Source of the DNA: Azoarcus sp.
GTDB lineage: Bacteria; Pseudomonadota; Gammaproteobacteria; Burkholderiales; Rhodocyclaceae
NCBI GenBank assembly: GCA_031259795.1
Contig: JAIRLA010000023.1
Location: 1-29,679, forward strand
Reading direction: 5' to 3'
Length of the DNA stretch: 29,679 nt
Made by a program: the position numbers and the translations under genes
Part shown: positions 6,212-13,018 of the stretch, piece by piece
Layout: every line of letters starts with the position of its first letter
How positions within the stretch are numbered: the first letter of the stretch is position 1
Notes under the pieces: generated by a model
The model's input: the letters and a program-made list of their open reading frames with translations, nothing else
Told to the model about the DNA's origin: nothing
The model's database searches: none

Positions 6212-7998
6212 GCCTGGATGCCCGCTTCCGCAACGGCGGCGCGCTCTCCTTTCTTTGACACGAAAGCGCCGCGCGAACAGATTTTCCCGTCCAGCGTGTA
6301 ACTGAATTCCAGTTCCTTCCCGCCGCGCTTCAGCGTCAGTTCCAGGCGGGGCGCGTCGTCGGGCCGGATCAGGTTCTGGAACTTGAGACCGGCGAGATCG
6401 AAGCGCGCGGCGTCGAACCCGAAATAAAAGTGCGCGAAATGCGCCGCCCAGTCGATTTGCACCACCCCCGGCAAGATGGGCAGGTTGGGGAAATGCCCTT
6501 CGAACCAGGCCAGATTGCGGGGCAGGGTGAGTTGCAGGAGCAGCTTGCGCGTCTCCGCGTTTTCCGCCGCGCCCTCCCGGCTTTGCGCCAGCAGCTCGGC
6601 CCGCGGCAAAAGCGGCGCGAAAAGCCGTTCCAGATCGCGCCGGGTGGTCTTGCCCATTTCGTTGCAGGGAAATGCTTCCACATAACGCCAGCGGCGCGGC
6701 AATGCCAGCGGGTCGAGGCGCTGCCGCAAGGCCTCGCGCAAACTCGCGTCGAAGTGCGTTTTCCTCTCCGCCGCCAGCCTTGCGCGGCCTTCCGGGGTCA
6801 GGACGAGCGCCGCGCCGAGGATGAGGCGGTCGCTTTCGCGCTCATGGGGCAGCGGCACGGCCAGGGCGCGCTCGACGCCGGGCAGGCGGGCAAGCTCCTC
6901 CTCGACCTGCGTCAGGGAAATCCTTTTTTCGCCAATCTTGACCAAGCGATCGGCCCGCCCCAGCAGCACCAGCCCGTGTTCATCCATGCGGGCGAGATCG
7001 CCGGACAAAAAGCCGCTTTCGCCTTCGGCCTCCGTCAACAGCGGCGAATGAATCAGCAGGCGCGACGAGGTTTCTTCCACATGAAAGCGCACGCCGGGCA
7101 TGGCCCGCCATGGCGCGTCGCCCCGGCGGCGGGCGGCGGCCCCGGTTTCCGTGCTGCCGTAAATCTCGAAAACCGGCGCTTGCAGGAAGGCTTCGCCGCG
7201 CGCCGCGACCTCGGCGGCCAGCGGACTGCCCGCCGAAACCGCCAGCCGCCAGCGCGCCCGCCCGCGCGTCTCCGGCGCTTCCGGCAAATGCTTGAGGAAC
7301 GTCGGCGCGCTGACAAAGACGTAATCCGCCGCCGGCAGGCGTTCGAGGTCTTCGGGATAGCGGAGCTTTTCCACCACGATGGGACGCGCGGCGCACAGCG
7401 GCCAGAGGACGAAGAACGGCAGGCCGAACATATGCTGGTGCGGCACGCTGCTGACGAAGCGCGTCTGCGGCGGCAACTCCCCGCCAAAAGCCGCCTCCAG
7501 CATTTCGGCCTCTGCGCGCAACTGCGCCAGGCTTTTCTCGATGAGCGCGGGTTTGCCGGTGGAGCCGGAAGTAAACAGCACGAGGCCGGGATGGCCATGG
7601 TCGACATCGCCGCCGCCGTCGTGCGCGCGCGCCGCCGCCGCCTCTTGCTCTTGCGGCGCGGGCGGCGCGGCGAACGCCAGCGCATTCCCGATCCAGGGCA
7701 TTGGCAACGCCTGCCGCGTCACCGGCAAATCATCGCCGGGCAAGACCACCGTCAATCCCAGCGACCAGCCCGCCAGCAACCAGACGATGAAACGGTAGGC
7801 GTCGCCATCGAAGAGCGCGACGCACGGACGCCCGGTGATTTCCCCCGGCTCCGCTCCGGCCAATAGCCGCCGCGCCGCGTCGAGATCGCGGTGAAACTCC
7901 GCGCGTTCGATGGGATGTCCCGCGCGCCAGGCCACGGGATGGACGCTCTCGGGCAGCGGCCAGTAACGCGCGAGTCCCCGCGCGAGCGCTTCATGCAT
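6208..7998 (-). CDS. Acyl/aryl-activating AMP ligase fused to hot-dog dehydratase (ApeH-ApeI-like)
   Basis: A 596-residue two-domain enzyme. Residues about 20-450 form an ANL-family adenylating ligase with the P-loop LFTSGSTGKP (about 140), YGSTETG (about 280) and the hinge GRADRLVKIGEKRIS. It should activate an aromatic starter, such as a hydroxybenzoate, and load an acyl carrier protein. Residues about 480-590 form a FabA/FabZ-like hot-dog domain with GHFPNLPILPGVVQ, whose His is catalytic for dehydration of 3-hydroxyacyl-ACP. Some APE clusters have these as separate genes. The ATG at 7998 overlaps the upstream membrane-protein gene by 8 nt and has GGAAGA in front. An in-frame ATG at 8034 would add 12 basic residues and is less likely. 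Confidence 0.93.
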   Translation of the reverse strand: MHEALARGLARYWPLPESVHPVAWRAGHPIERAEFHRDLDAARRLLAGAEPGEITGRPCVALFDGDAYRFIVWLLAGWSLGLTVVLPGDDLPVTRQALPMPWIGNALAFAAPPAPQEQEAAAARAHDGGGDVDHGHPGLVLFTSGSTGKPALIEKSLAQLRAEAEMLEAAFGGELPPQTRFVSSVPHQHMFGLPFFVLWPLCAARPIVVEKLRYPEDLERLPAADYVFVSAPTFLKHLPEAPETRGRARWRLAVSAGSPLAAEVAARGEAFLQAPVFEIYGSTETGAAARRRGDAPWRAMPGVRFHVEETSSRLLIHSPLLTEAEGESGFLSGDLARMDEHGLVLLGRADRLVKIGEKRISLTQVEEELARLPGVERALAVPLPHERESDRLILGAALVLTPEGRARLAAERKTHFDASLREALRQRLDPLALPRRWRYVEAFPCNEMGKTTRRDLERLFAPLLPRAELLAQSREGAAENAETRKLLLQLTLPRNLAWFEGHFPNLPILPGVVQIDWAAHFAHFYFGFDAARFDLAGLKFQNLIRPDDAPRLELTLKRGGKELEFSYTLDGKICSRGAFVSKKGERAAVAEAGIQA

Positions 7999-8599
7999 GG
8001 GGCGTCTTCCCGCAAGGCGCGGCCGCTTCGTCACGGATGCGCCGCTTCACCCGGCCGCGAACGAGCCACTCCCCCGCGAACATGGCGCCCATCAATAAAT
8101 AAGCGACAAAACCGTTGTAGAACGCCCAGACGGCTTCTCCCGCGCCGATGCTCCACAGGGCCAGCGCGCCATTGGCCGCGAAAAACGCGCACCAGGCCTG
8201 CGTGACCCGGCGCACATAGCGCCGGCCCGCGGGCGGCAAATCGGGTTCGGCGCGCCGCGCCAGCCGCTCGATGAGGCTCTGCTCCTGCGCGAGGCTGGCC
8301 GCGAACACACAGAAAAACAGGACATTGACCGCGACGGGATAATACTGGAGCGGCAAACCATCGCGCAGGACGAGCGCCGCGCCGCCGATGAACGCCGCCA
8401 GCGCTCCCGGCAGCCACTTCGCGGCGCGCGGCAGCCCGGCGGCGAGCATCCCGCCCCCCGCGCGGCGCGGCAGCGCGAGCGGCAAAAGAACGATCCCGCA
8501 CCACCAGAACGGCCAGCCCTGCCAGCGGCACAGCCAGAACATGCACGGCAGGAGAAAACCCGCCGCGACCGCGAAGCCCATCGTCAACCAGCCCGGCAT
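7991..8599 (-). CDS. APE-cluster integral membrane protein (COG4648/ApeG-like)
   Basis: A 202-residue inner-membrane protein with five or six hydrophobic segments (for example MGFAVAAGFLLPCMFWL, WWCGIVLLPLAL, LPGALAAFIGGAAL, YYPVAVNVLFFCVFAASL and, near the end, WAFYNGFVAYLLMGAMFAG) and a basic C-terminus. Proteins like this sit between the carrier proteins and the ligase in APE operons. Their biochemical role is not established; a part in membrane transfer of the polyene is only a guess. The ATG overlaps the acyl carrier protein stop as TGATG, and the gene runs 8 nt into the ligase gene. Confidence 0.85.
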   Translation of the reverse strand: MPGWLTMGFAVAAGFLLPCMFWLCRWQGWPFWWCGIVLLPLALPRRAGGGMLAAGLPRAAKWLPGALAAFIGGAALVLRDGLPLQYYPVAVNVLFFCVFAASLAQEQSLIERLARRAEPDLPPAGRRYVRRVTQAWCAFFAANGALALWSIGAGEAVWAFYNGFVAYLLMGAMFAGEWLVRGRVKRRIRDEAAAPCGKTPHA

Positions 8600-8847
8600 C
8601 AGGACTTTCCGGCGGGCGCGCAGATCGTGTCGACAATATCGCCCACGGTACGTATTTTCTTGAACTCTTCCGGCGCGAGCTGTCGCCCGGTCTGCTTCCT
8701 GAATTCGACCGCGAGGTCGACCGCGTCGATGCTGTCGATGTCGAGGTCCTGATAAAGATCGGCCCCCGGAGTGATTTTTTCCGGCGCGATCTCGAAAAGC
8801 TCGGAAAGGAGCCTGGCGATCAGGGCCAGGGCGGAATCTCTGTCCAT
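8599..8847 (-). CDS. Acyl carrier protein (second of pair, ApeF-like)
   Basis: An 82-residue acyl carrier protein. The phosphopantetheine attachment Ser39 lies in DLDIDSIDAVDL at the start of helix II, and the acidic helix II/III pattern is typical. It would carry the growing aryl polyene thioester in the cytoplasm. It has GGAGAG about 10 nt before the ATG and overlaps the next gene by one base. A pair of adjacent acyl carrier proteins is a hallmark of APE clusters; here the first lies 33 nt upstream. Confidence 0.95.
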   Translation of the reverse strand: MDRDSALALIARLLSELFEIAPEKITPGADLYQDLDIDSIDAVDLAVEFRKQTGRQLAPEEFKKIRTVGDIVDTICAPAGKS

Positions 8848-8880
8848 TGTTCAAATCTCTCCCATGCATACCAGAGGGGC

Positions 8881-9144
8881 TCAATGCGTGCGATGCGCCG
8901 CGACATACTCTGCCAGGGCGCGCACCGACGCAAATATCCGCCGCGTCTCATCGCTTTCGGCGGAGATCTTGAGACCATAGCGTTTCTGCAATCCCACGCC
9001 AAGCTCCAGCGAATCAATGGAATCGAGTCCCAGCCCGTCGCCGAACAGAGGCGCATCCTGATCGATGTCGTCGGGCGCGACATCCTCCAGCCCCAGCGCC
9101 TCGATGATGAATATCTTTATTTCATGAATCAACCCGTCGAGCAT
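8881..9144 (-). CDS. Acyl carrier protein (first of pair, ApeE-like)
   Basis: An 87-residue acyl carrier protein with Ser42 in LGLDSIDSLELG as the phosphopantetheine site. Starts: the ATG at 9144 is directly preceded by an in-frame GTG at 9147, which lies at a better distance (8 nt) from the AGGA site, so the true protein may have one more residue. The frame stays open further upstream but that part does not resemble any carrier protein. A gap of 99 nt separates it from the acyltransferase gene upstream, the widest gap in the operon core. Confidence 0.94.
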   Translation of the reverse strand: MLDGLIHEIKIFIIEALGLEDVAPDDIDQDAPLFGDGLGLDSIDSLELGVGLQKRYGLKISAESDETRRIFASVRALAEYVAAHRTH

Positions 9145-9243
9145 CACAATACAGTTCCTGTAAATAGAAATCCCGTCCCGCGGGAAAGTCGCCTTTTGCG
9201 CCGCCCCGCTCACGGCGCGCATAATACCAAGTCGCAGGTCCTT

Positions 9244-10101
9244 TCAGGCGCACGGCGTCGGCGAATTGTGGGAATTCCGCATGTCGCCGCCGCCGCGGCG
9301 CTGGATTTCCCGGGTGAACAAAGCGCCCAGTTCATGCGTCAGGGCGCGCGCCATCCGGTTGAGCGCGCCCGCGCGCGCGCCGCCGTCCTTTTCCGCCCCG
9401 TCCTTTTCCGCCATATTGCGCCCCCAATCCGCCACCGCGATATCGTCCATGACGGTCAAAACGAAATGCGGCCGCCGCATGGGCGCCTGATACCAACTTT
9501 GCCCCTTGCCCAGCATGGGCTCCGAGACCGTGATGACCACCGGCGTCAAATCGAGATTGCCGCGCAGGGCGATATTGGCCGCGCCGCGCTTCATGGGACA
9601 CAGCGCGCCATCATGCGCGGGACTGCGCGTGCCTTCCGGGAAAATCACCAGATTGTCGCCCGAGCGCACGGAAGCGATGCAATCATCGACCAGCTGCGGC
9701 CCCTCGCTATTGACGATGAAACCGGCGCTCCTGATCGGGCCGCGCGTAAAAAGATTCGCCGCCAGAGCCGCCTTGACCACGCAATTGGGCTGGCGCAGCA
9801 GCGCGATCAACAACACGACATCAATCAGCGAAGGATGATTGGCGACGACCAGCAAACCCCGCCGCGCCAATTTCTCCCGATTGCGCACCTCATAACTGAT
9901 CGTGCCGCAAACCACCATGACGCGCACGAACCAGCCGAAACTGCGATGAATAATATCGCGCGCGTGGCGCCGCGACTCGCGCACATCCGGATAAACCAGG
10001 CGCAGCAACGGAAAAACGACGCACAAAATCACCAGGCCGCCCAAGCCGAAAAGCGAAAAACAACATCCGGTGGCGACAATGCGCAAAAAACGATCCATCA
10101 T
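9244..10101 (-). CDS. PlsC-type 1-acyl-glycerol-3-phosphate acyltransferase family protein (ApeD-like)
   Basis: A 285-residue membrane-anchored acyltransferase. A single strong hydrophobic segment near residues 10-35 is followed by the HX4D box NHPSLID (His89, Asp94) and the FPEGTRS motif near 152-158, both diagnostic of the LPLAT/PlsC superfamily. Within an APE cluster it probably transfers an acyl or polyenyl chain to a lipid-like acceptor; it is not the housekeeping plsC. The start is a doubled ATG (10101/10098), about 18 nt after the ketosynthase stop, with only a weak ribosome site. Confidence 0.9.
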   Translation of the reverse strand: MMDRFLRIVATGCCFSLFGLGGLVILCVVFPLLRLVYPDVRESRRHARDIIHRSFGWFVRVMVVCGTISYEVRNREKLARRGLLVVANHPSLIDVVLLIALLRQPNCVVKAALAANLFTRGPIRSAGFIVNSEGPQLVDDCIASVRSGDNLVIFPEGTRSPAHDGALCPMKRGAANIALRGNLDLTPVVITVSEPMLGKGQSWYQAPMRRPHFVLTVMDDIAVADWGRNMAEKDGAEKDGGARAGALNRMARALTHELGALFTREIQRRGGGDMRNSHNSPTPCA

Positions 10102-10119
10102 GATCCGGCAACGATTGCC

Positions 10120-10860
10120 TCATGAACGCCCGCGCGCGCTTCGCCGCAACACCCATCCCCCGCGCGCGGAAAGACAAAGCGCCTCATCCTCGGGGCGCAG
10201 GAAAAAAGCGAGCAAATCCAGAGGCGAAGCGGCGCGCGCCATCGCCGCCCCGCCGTTCCCGTCGCCTCCGGGCGCGAGACGGAATTCATCGCCGGAAGAA
10301 AGTTCGAGCAAAAAGGCAAAATACTGCGCCGCCTCCCGTGACGAAACAAAAGAATGGTATTCATGGGGCAAAGGCTCCTCGCAATAAAGCAACCACACCG
10401 CCCCGGCGCCGTCCGCGAGCTGGGCGAGCGCCTCCTGCAAACCCGCGAGCGCGCCTTCCTCGCTGGCGGCGAGCGCCGAAAGCGGCGCATTCGCCCCGCG
10501 CGCCATCATGAAAAGACCGCCGGTCGCGTTATGCACCGCCATACTGAACTGCTGCGGCGAAACGCGGCCCTCGCGCGCCAACTCATCCTGCAAGGCAAAC
10601 GAACGGTTGAACTCCCCCATCCGGCTGCACAGCACGATCGCCTGCCCGGCATAAGGCAACTCCGGACGGGAAAGCACATGCAGCGCGGCGCGCCCCATCA
10701 CCCCGGCGCGGCGGCGCAAAAGCGGCGGAATTTCCCTGACCGGCGGCGCGTCCGCGGCGGCGGGAACGGCAAAAGCGCGTTCCGCGCCACAAGCCCACGC
10801 CCGCCACGCCGCCGGCGTCTCCCGCCCGGGCATCCAGGCCGTCCAACCCCGCAGATTCAT
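10120..10860 (-). CDS. Beta-ketoacyl synthase-like chain-length factor (Ketoacyl-synt_2 family)
   Basis: A 246-residue protein with only the N-terminal half of the thiolase fold, as in the short ketosynthase-like proteins at the head of APE clusters. The N-terminus NLRGWTAWMPGRETPAAW and the segment FSMAVHNATGGLF match that family; the active-site Cys of true ketosynthases is absent, so it is more likely a chain-length or partner subunit than an elongating enzyme. The start at 10860 gives the family-like beginning; in-frame ATGs at 10869 and 10914 exist, none with a good ribosome site. The last 40 residues are Arg/Ala-rich. Confidence 0.82.
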   Translation of the reverse strand: MNLRGWTAWMPGRETPAAWRAWACGAERAFAVPAAADAPPVREIPPLLRRRAGVMGRAALHVLSRPELPYAGQAIVLCSRMGEFNRSFALQDELAREGRVSPQQFSMAVHNATGGLFMMARGANAPLSALAASEEGALAGLQEALAQLADGAGAVWLLYCEEPLPHEYHSFVSSREAAQYFAFLLELSSGDEFRLAPGGDGNGGAAMARAASPLDLLAFFLRPEDEALCLSARGGWVLRRSARGRS

Positions 10861-10921
10861 TTCCAGCATGCAATAAAAAAAGAAAAAAGCAAAGGCGGCC
10901 ATTTCGGCAGCCATCGCGGAC

Positions 10922-11368
10922 TCATTTCACAATGGCCGCCCGTCCTTTCATCGCCACGCCAGCCATGATCTTGCCGGCATGGCATTCAAACTTCGTGGCA
11001 TCCGCATACTCAATCTTTTTATAATAGCTCACCATGTCGATCACGGCATTGGCGCCATGACTCTTGGCGTTGTCCTGGAATGTAATCAATACGGAACGCA
11101 AGGCCCAGTCGCACGCCTGCTCATCGCTTCTTCTGGTCGCCTTTGTTTTCTTGTTGGAAATGGCTTCGGGGAAAGTCTGCTTGACCTTGCCGGGAATGGC
11201 TTGCCCCTTCAGGTAGAACTTGACCGACCCATCGAGTTGTCCATCCTGGATAGCCCGGGTGACAACGTCCTGAAAATCGAAGAAATGCTGTGTGTCGCGC
11301 GCCTGGCTGGCGACAGGAACAAGCAGGGCGGCGAATACCGACAAAGCGAGCAAATTCTTTTTCATCAT
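10922..11368 (-). CDS. Secreted small protein of unknown function
   Basis: A 148-residue exported protein. Residues 1-24 are a signal peptide ending VASQA before RDT. The mature part has two Cys (DEQACDWAL and KFECHAG) that could form a disulfide, and the C-terminal block (SHGANAVIDMVSYYKK, then KIMAGVAMKGRAAIV) resembles periplasmic YbjQ/RcsF-like small domains, although this is a weak likeness. Similar proteins are sometimes labelled 'excinuclease ATPase subunit' in databases, which nothing in the sequence supports. It is the first gene before the APE operon on the same strand, 61 nt from the ketosynthase-like gene, and has GGAAAAGG before a doubled ATG. It may be a periplasmic partner of the pathway. 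Confidence 0.75.
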   Translation of the reverse strand: MMKKNLLALSVFAALLVPVASQARDTQHFFDFQDVVTRAIQDGQLDGSVKFYLKGQAIPGKVKQTFPEAISNKKTKATRRSDEQACDWALRSVLITFQDNAKSHGANAVIDMVSYYKKIEYADATKFECHAGKIMAGVAMKGRAAIVK

Positions 11369-11477
11369 GGCACTGACCTTTTCCTTGAAAAAATGAACGA
11401 CGGGACTGAAATGAAATGCCCGGAAAGCGAAACGGCGCGATCATGTCACGATTGCATGCGGCGCACAAGAGGGCGGT

Positions 11478-11502
11478 CGGGGATCGGGGATCGGGGATCG
11501 GA
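11478..11502. repeat. Short tandem repeat of GGGGATCG
   Basis: Three consecutive copies of the octamer GGGGATCG. A diverged version (GGGGATCGGGAATCAGGGAT) occurs at 4049-4068 between the S4-copy group and the APE operon. Both are intergenic. Confidence 0.7.
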
Positions 11503-11516
11503 TCTGTCCGGGGGGA

Positions 11517-11635
11517 CTCGTCGTTGCGAGGGCCGCGGGCTTGCGGCAATCCACGCGGCGGTTCAAATCAGCGGCGCTGCGCGCCGGACAGAACAAACTG
11601 GATTGCCGCGTCGCTGCGCTCCTCGCAATGACGAG
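11517..11635. repeat. REP-like inverted pair (BIME-type element)
   Basis: Left arm 11517-11553 (CTCGTCGTTGCGAG to GGCAATCCA) is an imperfect inverse of right arm 11599-11635 (TGGATTGCCGCG to CTCGCAATGACGAG), so the 119 bp can fold into a long hairpin. The right arm with its flank (11591-11635) matches 29213-29257 at 41 of 45 positions. Dispersed palindromes with this consensus are common between genes in proteobacteria. Confidence 0.75.
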
Positions 11636-11819
11636 TTCTCCCGATGGATTCCCCTCGCCCCCCGCAGCATGGGTATCTACCTGTCGCGTTCGATCTCACC
11701 AAAGGCATCCGGCTCGCGGACGACGCGCTGGCGATGAAAAATGCTTGATTTAACGATCCGTTTATGGTGTTCGCTCACCAAACTGGAAATTTTTGCAGCT
11801 TGGCAAGAAAGATTTGCAT

Positions 11820-12317
11820 TTATTTATCTTGTCTATAGATAAACACTCTCCCCTGATTATCTTGGGCCGCCGCGTCGGTTTCCCGGCGAAGCCGCCCACT
11901 CGATTTCAAACCGTCGCGCATGCTGAAGCCCAGAAGCGCGAGATTTGCCGCGCCAGCGAGAAGTTCCAGTGCTTGTACCGCATAAAAGCCGCTGTCGAAC
12001 TCGCCGGCTTTTGCTTTGTATGCGAGAAACAAGGCTGAAGGAATGAGGAGCAGCACGCCATTGGCGACGATCCACGGCATGCGCCTGATCTTCGCCTCCA
12101 CCCGTTCGTCGCGATGGTCGCGGGCCAGCGCGAATCCCGATGCTCCGGTTGTCATCAACGCCGGAATCAACAACAGGAAACCCCACGGGATTGCGCCCTT
12201 GACCAGCGTGATCGTTGTTCGAGAGCCGGATAATTCGCTCAATATGGTACTCAGCCAGAAAGTAGCGATGCAAAGAATCGCAAACGCGCCAGCAACGGAA
12301 TGGATGATTTTCTTCAT
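11820..12317 (-). CDS. Four-helix integral membrane protein of unknown function
   Basis: A 165-residue inner-membrane protein with four hydrophobic segments (SVAGAFAILCIATFWLSTIL; WGFLLLIPALMTTGASGFAL; WIVANGVLLLIPSALFLAY; VQALELLAGAANLALLGFSM). Basic loops such as KIRRMP and a charged C-terminal tail place the ends in the cytoplasm. It belongs to a conserved but unnamed family as far as I can tell. It starts 7 nt after the stop of the MarR gene and shares its promoter, so the regulator probably controls it; a role in efflux or stress tolerance would be a guess. The frame is open upstream, but the ATG at 12317 is the first start that gives a proper membrane N-terminus. Confidence 0.75.
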   Translation of the reverse strand: MKKIIHSVAGAFAILCIATFWLSTILSELSGSRTTITLVKGAIPWGFLLLIPALMTTGASGFALARDHRDERVEAKIRRMPWIVANGVLLLIPSALFLAYKAKAGEFDSGFYAVQALELLAGAANLALLGFSMRDGLKSSGRLRRETDAAAQDNQGRVFIYRQDK

Positions 12318-12324
12318 GGCATTC

Positions 12325-12789
12325 TCAATTCCCGGATTCGGGCATGGCGGCGTGCATGCGCGATAACGACGACAGGACGCGGATTGCCGCATCCAGATCG
12401 GCAGTGCTGAAATTGCCGGAAAGCGCTTCTACATGTTGTTGCCAGCGCTGATGCAGGTCCTGGTAAGTTTCCTGACCTTGCCGGGTGAGCGTGTACAAAG
12501 GGGAGCGTTTATGCGCGGGATTGGCTCGGGCTTGCAACAGCCCATCTTCGACGAGCAAATTGACCTGCTTTTGCACACCTTGCCGGGTGATGCCCATGAA
12601 AGCCGCAATCTGGGGAACGCTGGGCGGCTGCGGGGCCAGAGCAATGGCTCCCATCACCTGCCAACGCGCGCTGCTCAGCCCCCGTGGCATGCAAAAATCA
12701 TTACCCCATTCGATGAGCAGGCCGTTCAGGCGAAAGACCGACAATACGATGCTGCTTAATTTTCCCGCCTTGCCTAGGTTCGAGTTCAT
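12325..12789 (-). CDS. MarR-family transcriptional regulator
   Basis: A 154-residue winged-helix repressor acting as a dimer. The recognition region (VPQIAAFMGITRQGVQKQVNLLVEDGLL) and the wing with RSPLYTLTRQGQE match MarR. It is expected to bind a palindrome in its own promoter and be released by a small ligand. The ATG at 12789 has a near-perfect AGGAGG 5 nt upstream, which decides the start against an in-frame ATG at 12810. The first gene of a two-gene unit with the membrane protein, it is transcribed divergently from creC. Confidence 0.92.
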   Translation of the reverse strand: MNSNLGKAGKLSSIVLSVFRLNGLLIEWGNDFCMPRGLSSARWQVMGAIALAPQPPSVPQIAAFMGITRQGVQKQVNLLVEDGLLQARANPAHKRSPLYTLTRQGQETYQDLHQRWQQHVEALSGNFSTADLDAAIRVLSSLSRMHAAMPESGN

Positions 12790-12806
12790 GGAGCCTCCTG
12801 GAATTG

Positions 12807-12848
12807 GCAACCAGTTTACGTTTGTGGAAACCGGTTGTCAATGACAGG
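12807..12848 (-). promoter_or_regulatory. marR promoter with overlapping palindromes
   Basis: Read on the minus strand, a perfect -35 TTGACA (12841-12836), a 17-nt spacer and a -10 TAAACT (12818-12813) lie 24 nt before the marR start. An inverted repeat (12807-12817 against 12828-12838, GCAACCAGTTT / AAACCGGTTGT) covers the -10 and spacer, and a second, TGTCA-A-TGACA (12836-12846), covers the -35. Both are good candidates for MarR autoregulation. Confidence 0.7.
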
Positions 12849-13018
12849 CAAAGTTTTCCTTTCGTGTTTCCCTTGAAAGAGTCCGGACGCGTGGCGAGAA
12901 CAAGGCGCGAGGCCGCAGGCAGGAAAGAAACACGGCAAGGCCGGGCGGTAGCGCTATCATTTTCGGCTGCGAATCCGCATGCAACGTCCCACCCGCTTCC
13001 GCCCCCGCCCCCGCCCAC

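Larger units (their letters stand above)
11369..11819. other. Intergenic stretch without an intact gene
   Basis: 451 bp between two minus-strand genes. It holds the GGGGATCG tandem repeat and the REP-like inverted pair described separately, followed by a short tail (CGATGGATTC, then the word AGCATGGGTATCTAC at 11667-11681) that also appears at the right end of the window. No start codon with a ribosome site and family-like protein was found on either strand. Confidence 0.6.

Noticed and set aside
11478..11502. GGGGATCG repeats as a CRISPR array
   Set aside because: Units are 8 bp and contiguous, with no spacers.
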